Shown: positions 18,402-27,770, numbered from the stretch's first letter. The stretch: 64,000 bases of DNA from Streptococcus australis (GCF_003943615.1 NZ_RJPZ01000003.1:226650-290649); one strand, 5' to 3'. A program made the numbers and translations. Notes: generated from the letters alone by a model not told the origin.

Positions 18402-19937
18402 CTATAGCATGGGCGCAAATAACTGCATAATCTCTTTGATCAAATGCTGGTACCAGGTGATTCGGAAAGTATCCAACTGGATCTGCTGAGACACGGAGAA
18501 AATCCCTTGAAAATCAGCTCGGATCTTGGTCAATTCTGGGCTTCGATACATCCAGACCGCATTCTCATAGTGATGAACCAGACTCCGATAGTCAAAATTG
18601 ATGGTCCCGACTACTGCGACTTCATCGTCGGCCAATACTTGCTTGCTATGGATAAAGCCTGGAGTGTACTCATAAATTTTAACCCCTGCTTCCATCAGAT
18701 CTGGATAAGCCCCTCGAGTAACGATTTGGATTAACTTTTTATCCGGAATGTAGGGGGTCACGATACGTACGTCAACGCCTCGGAGTGCCGCATTTCGAAT
18801 ATCTTCTGTCAAATCATAATCAATGATTAAATAAGGGGTCGTAATATAGACATAGTCCGTTGCCTGATTGATGATATTCTGATACACAGCCTTACCAACC
18901 TGGGACTTATAAATCGGTTTCGGTCCACTACCAAAGGGGATATAGAAACCTTCACCATCTACCGCTTGGTTTTCCATATGGTATTTATCAAAATCTTCAA
19001 TTTCTCCCTGGTTAATGTACCAGTTCATGAGAAAAAGTCGCGTCAAGGCCTTGACAGCTCGACCGTCCAAGCGTACTGCACTATCTTTCCAACGGCCGAA
19101 GCGTTCTCTCTGGTTGATGTACTCATCCGCCAGGTTGACCCCACCTGTATAACCAATCTGGCCATCAATGACCAAGATCTTTCTGTGGTCTCGGTTGTTA
19201 TAGGCCACCGTTAATCGTGGCACCACCTTATTAAACTTGTGGGCATCAATACCTAACTTGCGCAAGCGTTTGGAATAGTTTCCCTTGAGGGTCGCCATAC
19301 AGCCAATATCATCGTATAACAGCTTCACTTCTACCCCTTCTTTAACTTTCTCAAGTAAGATATCTAGGATGCTGTTCCACATCAGACCTTCCTCGATGAT
19401 ATAAAATTCGAGAAAGATAAATTTCTTGGCTAAGCGCAAATCCTCCAACAATTGTGGAAACATCTGATCCCCTAGTGGGAAAAAGGTCGAAGCTGTACCG
19501 TTGTATAGGTCTGCATTGTGATCCATGGATAGAATAGACTTGACCATCCCATAGACGGCCTTGCTCTCTTCCTTTAACTGGAGGCGAAGCTCGCGGCTGT
19601 TGTCCTCACGGAAATTCATGGACTCCATATTTTCCAACTGAACCATTTCTTTTTTGGACAGACGACGCTCCCCAAACATGAGGTAAAGAAGGGAACCAAA
19701 GACGGGGATGACAGCAATTAAGAGCCAGGTCACCTTGCTCTCTGGAGGCATATTTCGGTTGACAATCGCTAAAATGGTCGAGATGTACAAGAGGACCATG
19801 ATGGTGACAGACATCCAATTGGGGAACCATTCATTCAGCCAAAAGAAGGCCGCAAAAGACAGCCAGAGTTCAAACCCCATAAAGAGGATACTGAACCCAT
19901 ATTTGGACATTAACAATCGAAGCTTTCGAAAACTCAC
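18402..19937 (-). CDS. cls: Cardiolipin synthase
   Basis: About 511 residues. Two N-terminal membrane helices (about 15-37 and 40-60) and a PLDc_N-type stretch (WLLIAVIPVFGSLLYLMFGE) precede two phospholipase-D HKD motifs. The first is NNRDHRKILVIDGQIGYTGG (about 246-265), the second FIHSKQVLADDEVAVVGTIN (about 430-449). It condenses phosphatidylglycerol to cardiolipin at the membrane. Start: the ATG at 19943 is only one base from the AAGGAG site (19945-19950), so the GTG at 19937, 7 nt from it, is the better start. Confidence 0.93.
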   Translation of the reverse strand: MSFRKLRLLMSKYGFSILFMGFELWLSFAAFFWLNEWFPNWMSVTIMVLLYISTILAIVNRNMPPESKVTWLLIAVIPVFGSLLYLMFGERRLSKKEMVQLENMESMNFREDNSRELRLQLKEESKAVYGMVKSILSMDHNADLYNGTASTFFPLGDQMFPQLLEDLRLAKKFIFLEFYIIEEGLMWNSILDILLEKVKEGVEVKLLYDDIGCMATLKGNYSKRLRKLGIDAHKFNKVVPRLTVAYNNRDHRKILVIDGQIGYTGGVNLADEYINQRERFGRWKDSAVRLDGRAVKALTRLFLMNWYINQGEIEDFDKYHMENQAVDGEGFYIPFGSGPKPIYKSQVGKAVYQNIINQATDYVYITTPYLIIDYDLTEDIRNAALRGVDVRIVTPYIPDKKLIQIVTRGAYPDLMEAGVKIYEYTPGFIHSKQVLADDEVAVVGTINFDYRSLVHHYENAVWMYRSPELTKIRADFQGIFSVSQQIQLDTFRITWYQHLIKEIMQLFAPML

Positions 19938-19967
19938 CCTCATTCTCCTTCTTTTATAATCCCTACT

Positions 19968-19996
19968 AGTATACCAGTTCTAAGAAGGGAGCGCAA
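19968..19996 (-). promoter_or_regulatory. cls promoter
   Basis: Minus strand: -35 TTGCGC (19991-19996), 17-nt spacer, -10 TATACT (19968-19973) with TGG just upstream (extended -10). Confidence 0.65.
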
Positions 19997-20016
19997 ACCC
20001 GATAAAATGAAAAAGA

Positions 20017-20190
20017 GAGGCTGGGACAAAAGTCCGGCCTCTCAATTGTCTTTGGATTGTCGAGCAAGACGCAGTGGTTGAGTGGGCTCTACTACGCTGA
20101 TTTCATCAGCTTTTACAGCCCTACTCAACTGTGCGGAGGTGGGACGACGAATTCGAATTCTAACGAATGACCGATTTCTGTCCCACTCTC
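20017..20190. repeat. ~170-nt dispersed hairpin element, copy B
   Basis: Full-length copy, same orientation as the others, nearly identical to copies C and D. Left end GAGGCTGGGACAAAAGTCC, right end CTGTCCCACTCTC. It differs from its sisters by single bases (GAATTCG for GAAATCG near the right end). It sits 12 nt past the stop of the 20203-20667 lipoprotein gene and upstream of the cls promoter. Short open frames inside it are not credible genes. Confidence 0.9.
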
Positions 20191-20202
20191 ACTTCAGCTA
20201 TT

Positions 20203-20667
20203 TTATTGCTTGGTTAGAACGATCGTGTCCTGATCATCCAACTCTTGGTCCGTTTCTTTCAGGGTCAATTGTTGCCCCTCCAATTGATAGCGGTAGCCAT
20301 CATCTCCGATATAAATGATCTGGTTAGTAGCATCTAGTTTCACTGGCTTGATTTCTTGTTCTCCATCAGGCTCCACAGCTGTCCAGGTTCCTGTATCTCC
20401 TGTGACAACTAAAGTGATCTGATCCGCTTCATCTATCCCTTTGTAGGTTCCGTCGATATTGCCTTGAGCCACTTGAGTGTTTGTAGTATTTAAACTAGAT
20501 GAACTTGAGCTTCCATCAGAAGAACTTCCTTGTGTATTCGTTGTCTTTGCTTCGGAAGCAGTCACCTGACTATTAGATTGTGAAGACAGTGGTGTTTGCT
20601 GGTTTGAACATGCTCCAAGTAAGAGGACTGTAGCTATTGCTAATAAAACAGTCATTTTCTTTGCCAT
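20203..20667 (-). CDS. Lipoprotein of the pneumococcal SP_0198 type
   Basis: 154 residues. The signal peptide ends in lipobox LLLGACSN (Cys about 20). A Ser/Thr/Gln-rich linker with a run of serines (about 22-68) precedes a small domain beginning GNIDGTYKGIDEADQITLVV. Its place between folC and cls matches the position of the SP_0198 lipoprotein in pneumococcus. Function unknown. AAGGAG precedes the start. Confidence 0.8.
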   Translation of the reverse strand: MAKKMTVLLAIATVLLLGACSNQQTPLSSQSNSQVTASEAKTTNTQGSSSDGSSSSSSLNTTNTQVAQGNIDGTYKGIDEADQITLVVTGDTGTWTAVEPDGEQEIKPVKLDATNQIIYIGDDGYRYQLEGQQLTLKETDQELDDQDTIVLTKQ

Positions 20668-20731
20668 GGATGGTCTCCTTTCGCGCCAACTTTTTTTAAC
20701 GGACTTCCCCGTTCATTTGTGGCTCATCTTC

Positions 20732-20760
20732 AGTATACGATAGAGGTGGTTTTTGGTCAA
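20732..20760 (-). promoter_or_regulatory. Promoter of the SP_0198-type lipoprotein gene
   Basis: Minus strand: -35 TTGACC (20755-20760), 17-nt spacer, -10 TATACT (20732-20737). Confidence 0.65.
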
Positions 20761-20790
20761 TCTTTATGACTGACTGATGAAGGTTACTGC

Positions 20791-22038
20791 CTATAAAGGA
20801 TTCTTGCCTTGCTCTAATAGATAGGCGCGAACTTCTGAAATGAAGTAGAGTGAGCCAGTGACAAATAGCAGCTCTTGCCCATCTTGTCGGCTATAATAAT
20901 CCTGTAAGTAATCTCTGAAATCAGCTACATAAGGATAACCTAAGCCATCCGCCTCTTGGACAACCTCCCCATATGCAAAGGTCGTCACCGTTAAGTCCGC
21001 CTCCGGCAAGTCTCTTGAAAAGATCTCCAACATCCCCTTGTAATCTTTACGCTTTAAAGCACCAAAGAGGATCTTCACCCGCTTATCTGAAAAGGTACGC
21101 GCATATTCGACTAATCGATGGATGGCATGAGGGTTATGAGCGCCATCTAGATAGACTCCTTGCCCAAAGTTCTCCAGACGACCCGGCCAGCTAGTCGCTT
21201 GCAAAGCCTCCCGAACACAGTTTTCATCAACTTGCTTCCCTCTCTGCTCCATAAAGAGGAGAAAGGCTTCGAGAGCCACCGCAGCATTCTCTTCCTGGTA
21301 AGCTCCATTGAGACCAATTTTTAGCGAATCAAATCGGTGCTGGGCATCTTGGAAGACACCCTTTACCAGTTGGAAATCGTCTCCATAGCGAGCTAGCGAA
21401 CAGCCTGTTGCCTTGGCCTCTTCTATGCAGACACGCTCAGCCTCTTCAGCCAGTGGACCAATAACAGCCGGCTTCCCTGCTTTAAAGATTCCAGCTTTTT
21501 GAGCAGCTATGGCCTCTAGACTTCCTCCCAAGGTATCTTGATGATCCAGACCTACTGAGGTAATCACTGCTACTTCTCCTGTGATGACATTGGTCGTATC
21601 GAGGAGGCCCCCAATCCCAACCTCAATCAAGGCCAAGTCTACTTCTTGCTCATGAAAATACAAAAAGGCCAAGAGGGTGATAATCTCAAAGTAGGAGAGT
21701 TGGTCGTGAGTCTCGAGAAGCTGAGACTCCATCTCTTGGATTCTCTGACCCAAGCGAATCAGATCCTGATCCGAAATCGGTTGCCCATTTATACAAATCC
21801 GATCATGCATACTAACGATATGCGGAGAAGTAAAGGTCCCAACTTTCAGACCATGCTGCTGGAATAGTTGTCGCATAAAAGCAATGGTTGATCCCTTCCC
21901 GTTTGTCCCTGTCACATGGATCATAGGAACTGCTTCATGAGGGTTCCCTAAGAGCTTTACAGCCTGTTGCATGCGCCCCAAGCCTGAACGAAAATTGAGT
22001 CCAATTCGACTATTCATCCATTCTTCAATTTGATTCAT
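20791..22038 (-). CDS. folC: Folylpolyglutamate/dihydrofolate synthase
   Basis: 415 residues, Mur-ligase fold. P-loop MIHVTGTNGKGSTIAFMRQL (about 39-58), LALIEVGIGGLLDTTNVI (about 134-151), TSVGLDHQDTLG, and the C-terminal domain motif YLDGAHNPHAIHRLV (about 295-309). It adds glutamate residues to folates in the cytoplasm. AGGAG lies nine bases before the ATG. The long hairpin array upstream may limit read-through from the ireB-ruvX operon. Confidence 0.96.
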   Translation of the reverse strand: MNQIEEWMNSRIGLNFRSGLGRMQQAVKLLGNPHEAVPMIHVTGTNGKGSTIAFMRQLFQQHGLKVGTFTSPHIVSMHDRICINGQPISDQDLIRLGQRIQEMESQLLETHDQLSYFEIITLLAFLYFHEQEVDLALIEVGIGGLLDTTNVITGEVAVITSVGLDHQDTLGGSLEAIAAQKAGIFKAGKPAVIGPLAEEAERVCIEEAKATGCSLARYGDDFQLVKGVFQDAQHRFDSLKIGLNGAYQEENAAVALEAFLLFMEQRGKQVDENCVREALQATSWPGRLENFGQGVYLDGAHNPHAIHRLVEYARTFSDKRVKILFGALKRKDYKGMLEIFSRDLPEADLTVTTFAYGEVVQEADGLGYPYVADFRDYLQDYYSRQDGQELLFVTGSLYFISEVRAYLLEQGKNPL

Positions 22039-22062
22039 TTCTTTCTCCTAAAAGAAAAGAGC

Positions 22063-22316
22063 GATCAAGCCACCTTGCTGGCTCACGCTCCGCTATTTCT
22101 TTAATTGCTACTCCGCTTCTAGTGTTCCTAGAAGCAGAGCTAAAAACGTCCCCCGGACGTTCCAACTCTCTCCAGCTTCTAGGAGTTGGGCTAAAAACAT
22201 CCACTGGATTTACTTGCGGTCTGCATTTTCAACGCAAGGGTAAAAATGTTCACTGAACATTCCAACTCTCTCCAGCTTCTAGGAGTTGGGCTAAAAACAT
22301 CCACTGGATGTTTTTA
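22063..22316. repeat. Tandem array of hairpin plus T-tract units
   Basis: The 275-nt folC-DUF1292 gap is filled by about four units of 50 nt. On the minus strand each reads as a short 7-bp hairpin such as ACATCCAGTGGATGT, a TTTTT(A) tract, then a second, variable hairpin (for example CCAACTC/GAGTTGG). Units near 22160-22208 and 22260-22308 share about 49 identical bases. The other two have different stem sequences but keep the pairing (AACGTCC/GGACGTT; AATGTTC/GAACATT). A fifth hairpin, AGCCA/TGGCT, with a T-rich stretch lies next to the folC ribosome site. No coding potential. Confidence 0.8.
22294..22316 (-). terminator. Terminator of the ireB-ruvX-DUF1292 operon
   Basis: AAAAACATCC-A-C-T-GGATGTTTTT-type palindrome overlapping the stop codon of the DUF1292 gene. 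T-run on the minus strand. First of the serial hairpins in the array. Confidence 0.7.
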
Positions 22317-22625
22317 CTCCTCCATAAAGCTGTTGAAGACTTCTTCAATCATATTCCATTCATCATCTGAATCTTCTGGGATTGGTTGAAGGTCGCCTTC
22401 TGTTCCGTCTTCGTTTTCAGTAAATGAGTATGCTTGGATTTCTACTTCACCATTTTCATCTTCTTCTGCATTTGCAGGAATCAAAAGAACATAGTTTTTA
22501 CCAAATTCTTCTTTTCCATCAATGGTCAAAAGAATTTCAAACAAGGTTTCATTTCCTTGCTCATCTACCAATGTAATCAATTCGCGTTCGTCATGGTTGT
22601 GATCATGATCATGATTGTGTGCCAT
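22314..22625 (-). CDS. DUF1292 family protein (UPF0473)
   Basis: 103 residues, very acidic. Core [20 protein letters not shown] (about 16-35) is the DUF1292 signature, and the position after ruvX matches many Firmicutes. The N-terminus is a His/Asp run ([14 protein letters not shown]) that could bind metal. Conserved companion of ireB-ruvX, role unknown. Confidence 0.9.
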   Translation of the reverse strand: MAHNHDHDHNHDERELITLVDEQGNETLFEILLTIDGKEEFGKNYVLLIPANAEEDENGEVEIQAYSFTENEDGTEGDLQPIPEDSDDEWNMIEEVFNSFMEE

Positions 22626-22643
22626 CTTTTTTCCTCTTTTTTT

Positions 22644-23063
22644 CTAAAATTTTCGATCTAAATAATTTTGTAAAATCAACTGGGCAGCCAATTTATCAAT
22701 GACTTTTTTACGCTTATTTCGGCTGATATCCGCTTGTTCAATCAGCATTCGCTCCGCTGCAACGGTCGTCAAACGCTCATCCTGATACTCAACCGGCAAG
22801 TTGAATAACTCTTCAAGGCGCTTCCCATAAGCTTGACTCGCTTCCACTCGAGGGCCGCTTGTGTTGTTCATGTTTTTTGGTAAACCAACGACAAAGCGAT
22901 CAACCCGGTATTCCTTCACCAGTTCAGAGAGACGGTCAAAGCCAAACTCTCCCTTCTCCTCATTAATCTGAATAATCTCCAGACCTTGAGCAGTAAAACC
23001 TAATGGATCACTGATGGCTACTCCGACTGTCTTCGAGCCAACGTCTAGTCCCATAATTCTCAT
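22644..23063 (-). CDS. ruvX: Putative pre-16S rRNA nuclease / Holliday-junction resolvase-like (YqgF)
   Basis: 139 residues, RNase H-like fold. [20 protein letters not shown] (1-20) has the first catalytic Asp, [16 protein letters not shown] is near 58-73, and YQDERLTT near 97-104. The family (RuvX/YqgF) processes the 5' end of 16S rRNA. The start overlaps the ireB stop by one base (TAATG). Confidence 0.95.
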   Translation of the reverse strand: MRIMGLDVGSKTVGVAISDPLGFTAQGLEIIQINEEKGEFGFDRLSELVKEYRVDRFVVGLPKNMNNTSGPRVEASQAYGKRLEELFNLPVEYQDERLTTVAAERMLIEQADISRNKRKKVIDKLAAQLILQNYLDRKF

Positions 23064-23329
23064 TAGAGATCGATCCCTTGCCCTTTCAAGTAGTAACGAA
23101 CCAATTCTTCAACAATTTCATCTCGTTCGTACTTACGAATTTGGTTGCGAGCGTTGTTATAACGAGGTACATAAGCAGGATCACCACTGAGTACATAACC
23201 AACGATTTGATTGATTGGATTGTAGCCCTTCTCATCCAAAGATAAGTAGACATCCTTTAATGTATCACTAATTTCTTTACGATTTGAATCGTCAAGATTA
23301 AAACGTACTGTTTCGTCTGTAAATCCCAC
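23063..23329 (-). CDS. ireB: IreB family regulatory phosphoprotein (UPF0297)
   Basis: 88 residues, GTG start with GAGGGTGG upstream. Contains [40 protein letters not shown] and the C-terminal RYYLKGQ typical of UPF0297. IreB is phosphorylated by the PASTA kinase IreK (StkP type) in enterococci, with threonines near the N-terminus as targets. T4 and T7 are present here. First gene of ireB-ruvX-DUF1292. Confidence 0.95.
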   Translation of the reverse strand: MGFTDETVRFNLDDSNRKEISDTLKDVYLSLDEKGYNPINQIVGYVLSGDPAYVPRYNNARNQIRKYERDEIVEELVRYYLKGQGIDL

Positions 23330-23359
23330 AATACCACCCTCTTTCTTTATATTAGTACT

Positions 23360-23388
23360 ATTATACCATAATTTCCATACCTTTTCAA
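23360..23388 (-). promoter_or_regulatory. Promoter of ireB-ruvX-DUF1292
   Basis: Minus strand: -35 TTGAAA (23383-23388), 17-nt spacer ending TGG, -10 TATAAT (23360-23365). Near-consensus with extended -10. Confidence 0.8.
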
Positions 23389-23470
23389 ACGAAAAATATT
23401 GATTTTACGGGCTTTCTTGAACTTTTCATCACTTGTTTTTGAAAGCAATCTTCTGCATTTTTCAATGACT

Positions 23471-24022
23471 TTATTTTACTTCTTTAAAGCCATTTTTTTC
23501 CATGTTTTTGATGAAGAGCGTTGGAGAGTAAGTCTTGATCATTTTGCAAATATCTCCCAAGTCTTCACTGTTTTTAATGTCATCGAAGTCTACTTTATCA
23601 GGATCAATCTCAATCTCAGAGACCATTGCTTCACCTGTCCAATCTGATGTCACTGTAATCCCATCGTAGTCTCTTAGTTCATCAATGCCCCCTTCACCTT
23701 CATAGCCCTCAATCAAGGCTTGCTTGGCACCCTCTTTATCATCCTCAGCATCGATCAACTTCTTGATTTCAGCTTTGAATTCATCCGACACATGAGTCGA
23801 TAGTTTGATTGAAACTTTCTTGTATTTCTTTCCTTGGTAAGATACTGTCACTGTAATTTCTTGTTTACCTACCACGTCATCCTCATCGACATCTCTGTCA
23901 ATCTTAAAAGTCCGAGTGACGACGCTATCTTTCGATAAGGACTTGCCCCCTTTTGATTGAGAATTCCCACAACCTACCAAGACAAGCAATCCTGCAACGA
24001 CTAGTAATAGAATTTTTTTCAC
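23471..24022 (-). CDS. YehR-like lipoprotein (DUF1307), downstream paralogue
   Basis: 183 residues from a GTG at 24022, chosen because AAGGAG stands 6 nt before it. The ATG at 24052 lies inside the preceding gene and lacks a site. Signal peptide with lipobox LVGCGN. The domain contains VTRTFKIDRDVDEDDVVGKQ, EITVTVSYQGKKYKKVSI and a C-terminal I-K-N-M-E-K-N-G-F-K motif. It follows its paralogue by 10 nt and is co-transcribed with it. Predicted membrane-anchored extracellular protein, function unknown. Confidence 0.82.
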   Translation of the reverse strand: MKKILLLVVAGLLVLVGCGNSQSKGGKSLSKDSVVTRTFKIDRDVDEDDVVGKQEITVTVSYQGKKYKKVSIKLSTHVSDEFKAEIKKLIDAEDDKEGAKQALIEGYEGEGGIDELRDYDGITVTSDWTGEAMVSEIEIDPDKVDFDDIKNSEDLGDICKMIKTYSPTLFIKNMEKNGFKEVK

Positions 24023-24032
24023 GTTTTTCTCC

Positions 24033-24626
24033 TTATTCTTCTTTTGCTCCATTACGGAGTAGATTATCCATGTATTCTGTTGGTGTCAACTTCAACAAAT
24101 CTGCAACATTGGCTGTTTTGAAGTACTCTAACTCCACTGCTTTTTTCGTATCCAACTGGGTGAAATCATAGGTGATGACCGTTTGGTATTCATTTTCATT
24201 TGGTACGGTCAGTTCAATTGTAAAACCTGGAAGAGCCCGCGCCTGTTTGAGTTGCTCATCCTTGTCCATTGACTCCACCATCAATCGTTGGGTTTCTTCG
24301 AGACCAACCTCTTGAATGGCATTTTTCAATTCATCACTGACAGGAGTGGTATTGGTCATGACCAATTTTTGTAATTGTTCCCCTTGATAGGTGATGGTCT
24401 GTTCTTGGCGAATACCTTTCTCATCTGTCGGAAGAACAAAATGTTTGGTAAAGACTTGCTGCTCTTCTGCCTTTTCTAACAGATTTCGATTTTCTTTATT
24501 AAACGATTCAATTTTAGCACTGTTGGATTTTTGAACACTGGAAGAATCGGTTTTCCCATGTTTCTTCTGTTCACAAGCTGTCAGCGCCAGGAGCAAAACT
24601 CCTAGACAAATAAGCTTCTTTTTCAT
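24033..24626 (-). CDS. YehR-like lipoprotein (DUF1307), upstream paralogue
   Basis: 197 residues. Signal peptide with lipobox LALTACEQ (Cys about 18). The body parallels the next gene: VFTKHFVLPTDEKGIRQEQT / ITYQGEQLQKLVMTNTTPVS, and the ending YMDNLLRNGAKEE matches IKNMEKNGFKEVK. The pair is an old tandem duplication. An extended -10 (TGATACAAT, -10 at 24675-24680) lies upstream. Confidence 0.82.
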   Translation of the reverse strand: MKKKLICLGVLLLALTACEQKKHGKTDSSSVQKSNSAKIESFNKENRNLLEKAEEQQVFTKHFVLPTDEKGIRQEQTITYQGEQLQKLVMTNTTPVSDELKNAIQEVGLEETQRLMVESMDKDEQLKQARALPGFTIELTVPNENEYQTVITYDFTQLDTKKAVELEYFKTANVADLLKLTPTEYMDNLLRNGAKEE

Positions 24627-24739
24627 GTTATCTCCTTTGATAAGCTTCTATTAAGGGATTTTGCCCACAGAAGTATTGTATCATAGAATTCCCTGCAAAA
24701 ACATTCTTACAACCATTTTTTGTGGATTCTTTATCAAGA

Positions 24740-24775
24740 CACAAAAGAAAAAGTCGAGATCGTAGGATCTCGACT
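24740..24775 (-). terminator. Terminator of spxA
   Basis: AGTCGAGATC (24752-24761) pairs perfectly with GATCTCGACT (24766-24775) around a 4-nt loop. The minus strand continues TTTTTCTTTTG. Confidence 0.85.
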
Positions 24776-24809
24776 CTTCTCAGTAGCTAAACGATTGGCT
24801 ACTTGTTTC

Positions 24810-25208
24810 TTATAGGGCTGCTCTTAAGCGAGCCTCCGCATTTTCAACATTTCGTACAGAACGTGGTAAAAAGGCCCGAATATCATCTTCCTTATAACCA
24901 ACTTGAAGTCGCTTGTTATCCACTAGGATAGGGCTTTTCAAGATTCGTGGTGTTTCTAAGATGATATCGATGACTTCATTCATGCTGAGGTCTTCAATAT
25001 CGACCCCTAGATTCTTAGCATATCGATTTTTTGAAGAAACGATACTTGCAATTCCATTTTCTGTTTTGGTCAAAATATCGAGCAATTCTTCTTTTGTAAT
25101 TCCTTCTTTACCAAGGTTTTGTTCTTTATAGATCAACTGATGAGCATTTAGCCAAGTTTTGGCTTTTTTACAACTCGTGCAACTTGAAACTGTATAAATT
25201 TTAATCAT
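24810..25208 (-). CDS. spxA: Spx family redox-responsive transcriptional regulator
   Basis: 132 residues from the ATG at 25208 (AAAGGAG 8 nt upstream). The longer open frame to 25241 has no site. ArsC-like fold with the redox switch CTSC (residues 10-13 of VSSCTSCKKAKTWL) and the conserved KSPILVDNKRLQVGYKEDDI near 99-118. Spx binds the RNA polymerase alpha subunit and adjusts the oxidative-stress response. It has its own promoter although it follows recA by 87 nt. Confidence 0.93.
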   Translation of the reverse strand: MIKIYTVSSCTSCKKAKTWLNAHQLIYKEQNLGKEGITKEELLDILTKTENGIASIVSSKNRYAKNLGVDIEDLSMNEVIDIILETPRILKSPILVDNKRLQVGYKEDDIRAFLPRSVRNVENAEARLRAAL

Positions 25209-25249
25209 GTATGCACTCCTTTCGCCACACGATAATAACATTGTAGTAT

Positions 25250-25255
25250 ATTATA
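25250..25255 (-). promoter_or_regulatory. Extended -10 promoter of spxA
   Basis: Minus-strand TGGTATAAT, with TCGAAA 18 nt farther upstream as a weak -35. Confidence 0.6.
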
Positions 25256-25295
25256 CCATAAAAACCATCAGTCTTTCGACCTATTTTGAAAAAAA

Positions 25296-26438
25296 TTACT
25301 CTTCAATCTCAATTGCATCATCAAGATCTAGTGTCACTTCTTCAACAAGTGGGCTTTCAGCTACTTCATCTTGTGCAACTACAGCAGTGTCATCATCGAT
25401 CAAACCAAAACGCACGCGCACTTGGTGATCAATCTCATCAAAAATTTCTGGATGGTCTGCCAAGTATTTCTTAGCATTTTCAGAACCTTGGCCAATCTTC
25501 TCGCCGTTATAAGAATACCAAGCACCAGCTTTTTGGATCAAATCGAGGTCTGTTGCAATTTTCAGCAATTCGCCAGTACGTGAAATTCCTTCTCCGTACA
25601 TGATTTCAACCATAGCTTCCTTGAACGGTGGAGCTACCTTATTTTTCACAACCTTGATCTTGGTTTCTTTACCAACGTTGGTATCTTTTTGATCCCCCGT
25701 TCCCTTGATCTGGGTATTCCCACGAACATCTAGACGAACAGAAGCATAGAATTTAAGGGCACGACCACCGGGTGTGGTTTCTGGATTTCCAAACATGACC
25801 CCAACTTTTTCACGCAATTGGTTGATAAAGATGGCAATGGTCTTGGTCTTGTTGATAGAAGCTCCGAGTTTGCGCATGGCTTGACTCATCATCCGTGCTT
25901 GCAAACCAACGTGGCTATCCCCGATATCGCCATCGATTTCTGCGCGTGGTACTAAGGCAGCAACAGAGTCAATTACGACCAGATCAACGGCACCTGAGTC
26001 AATCAATTTACCAGCAATTTCAAGTCCTTGTTCCCCTGAGTCTGGTTGAGACAAGAGGAGTTCATCAATATTGACCCCAAGAGCTGCTGCATAAGATGGA
26101 TCCAAGGCATGCTCGGCGTCGATAAAGGCAGCAATGCCTCCTTCTTTTTGGGCTTGAGCTACTGCATGGAGGGCAACGGTTGTTTTACCTGATGATTCTG
26201 GACCATAGATTTCGATGATCCGACCTTTTGGATAACCACCAGCACCCAAGGCAATATCAAGAGCCAAGGAACCAGAGCTCATGACTTGTACTTTTTGTTC
26301 TGCGCGTTCGCCCAGACGCATGATGGATCCTTTACCAAAGTCTTTTTCGATCAACTTCAGGGCATCATTGAGGGCTTTTTCACGCTCATCTCCAAATTTC
26401 TTTGAGATATCATCTAATTTTTTCTGTTTTTTCGCCAT
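25296..26438 (-). CDS. recA: Recombinase RecA
   Basis: 380 residues. Walker [16 protein letters not shown] (about 74-88), Walker [11 protein letters not shown] (about 152-161), loop L2 region [20 protein letters not shown] (about 209-228), and a long acidic C-terminal tail. It catalyses homologous strand exchange in repair and in transformation. It lies 46 nt after cinA with AGGAG before its ATG, so the competence box ahead of cinA probably raises recA too. Confidence 0.98.
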   Translation of the reverse strand: MAKKQKKLDDISKKFGDEREKALNDALKLIEKDFGKGSIMRLGERAEQKVQVMSSGSLALDIALGAGGYPKGRIIEIYGPESSGKTTVALHAVAQAQKEGGIAAFIDAEHALDPSYAAALGVNIDELLLSQPDSGEQGLEIAGKLIDSGAVDLVVIDSVAALVPRAEIDGDIGDSHVGLQARMMSQAMRKLGASINKTKTIAIFINQLREKVGVMFGNPETTPGGRALKFYASVRLDVRGNTQIKGTGDQKDTNVGKETKIKVVKNKVAPPFKEAMVEIMYGEGISRTGELLKIATDLDLIQKAGAWYSYNGEKIGQGSENAKKYLADHPEIFDEIDHQVRVRFGLIDDDTAVVAQDEVAESPLVEEVTLDLDDAIEIEE

Positions 26439-26484
26439 TCTTTTCTCCTCTGTTCAAAGCGTAGTGTTTTACACCTTCTTTTTA

Positions 26485-27753
26485 TTATAGCAAATTTTCA
26501 TCTAATAATACAGTCTTGCGTACCAGATTAAAGGCATGGAGGACTGCGACTTTACGAACATCCATACGACTCCGGCCAGCGATATTGACCTTGATCGATT
26601 GGGCTCCTTTAGGACCCGCAACTCCAATAAAGACAGTTCCTGCTGGGTGCCCTTCCAGACTATCTGGACCGGCAACACCTGTCAGACTGACTCCATAGTC
26701 AGCCCCTGTTAAGAGACGGGCTTGTGCCGCCATCCGCTCAGCTGTACGGGCAGAGACCACTCCGTGTGCTTGTAACTCAGTTAGGGGGATTTGGAGCATT
26801 TTGCTCTTTTCCTCTATGCTGTAGGTGACGAAACCTCCTGGCAAGACCGCTGAAGCTCCTGAGAAATTAGCCAGAGTCGACTGGAACATCCCGGCCGTCA
26901 AGCTCTCCGCTGCGGTCAGGGTCAAGCCCTTCTCGCGCAAGAGTTCAAAAGCCATCTTAGCTAGGGAATTGTCATCTCCATAGCCATAGAAGAGCTGGCT
27001 CAAGGATTGACCATCCAAGGTCTCATGACGGAGAATCACTTGCTCCAGTTGATCCAATTTCTGATCTGCTCGCTCTTGTGATGTAGCCTTGGTCGACAAG
27101 CGCAAGGTGACTTCTCCGGTCTTAGCATAAGGGGCCAAGGTTGGGTCCGTTTGACCATCAATCACATCCGCCAAGACGGTTACCAGCTGGCTTTCCCCAA
27201 TCCCAAAGAAGCGCAAGACACGTGAATAGAGCTTCTCTCCTGTCGCTAGAAGAGGCACCAGCTCATCATTGACCATGGGTTTCAATTCACTCGGAGGACC
27301 AGGCAAGACCACATAGCTAACGCCCTCTACTTCGATCAGCCCTCCCACTGCCAAACCGGTTAGGTTTTGGAGGGGCGTAGAGCCCGTTACTATTTGAGCC
27401 TGTCTCAGATTATTGGGAGTTCGGACATGGTCTGGCCGACTGGCAAAGAAGCGATCCAACTTGGCCATTGCTTCGGGATCAAATGTCAAGTCTCTATCCA
27501 AGAACTGGGCTAGGGTTTGCTTGGTCAGATCGTCTTCGGTCGGCCCCAGACCTCCTGTGAGGATGACGAGATCACTTCGATCGCGCGCAATCGCAAGAAC
27601 AGACAAGAGACGATCAGCATTATCTCCAACTGCAGTTTGGAAATAAACGTCGATCCCTAGACTGGCCAACTTTTCTGATAAGAATTGCGCATTGGTATTG
27701 ACAATTTGTCCAGTGAGAATTTCGGTTCCCACTGCAATGATCTCTGCTTTCAT
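26485..27753 (-). CDS. cinA: Competence/damage-inducible protein CinA
   Basis: 422 residues. The N-terminal MoaB/MogA-like domain begins [20 protein letters not shown] and contains [16 protein letters not shown] (about 90-105). The C-terminal CinA domain has [12 protein letters not shown] (about 279-290) and [19 protein letters not shown]. It has nicotinamide-nucleotide amidohydrolase/ADP-ribose pyrophosphatase relatives. In pneumococcus it binds RecA and helps bring it to the membrane during competence. GGAGG precedes the ATG. Confidence 0.97.
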   Translation of the reverse strand: MKAEIIAVGTEILTGQIVNTNAQFLSEKLASLGIDVYFQTAVGDNADRLLSVLAIARDRSDLVILTGGLGPTEDDLTKQTLAQFLDRDLTFDPEAMAKLDRFFASRPDHVRTPNNLRQAQIVTGSTPLQNLTGLAVGGLIEVEGVSYVVLPGPPSELKPMVNDELVPLLATGEKLYSRVLRFFGIGESQLVTVLADVIDGQTDPTLAPYAKTGEVTLRLSTKATSQERADQKLDQLEQVILRHETLDGQSLSQLFYGYGDDNSLAKMAFELLREKGLTLTAAESLTAGMFQSTLANFSGASAVLPGGFVTYSIEEKSKMLQIPLTELQAHGVVSARTAERMAAQARLLTGADYGVSLTGVAGPDSLEGHPAGTVFIGVAGPKGAQSIKVNIAGRSRMDVRKVAVLHAFNLVRKTVLLDENLL

Positions 27754-27770
27754 AACGCCTCCACTTATAC

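Noticed and set aside
20082-20318. Open frames inside the repeat copies (also 33564-33752)
   Set aside because: They run out of the repeat into the antisense of neighbouring genes, have no ribosome site and differ between copies.
22063-22316. CRISPR-like repeat array
   Set aside because: Only two units are identical, each unit is itself palindromic with T-tracts, there are no regular unique spacers, and no cas genes are near.
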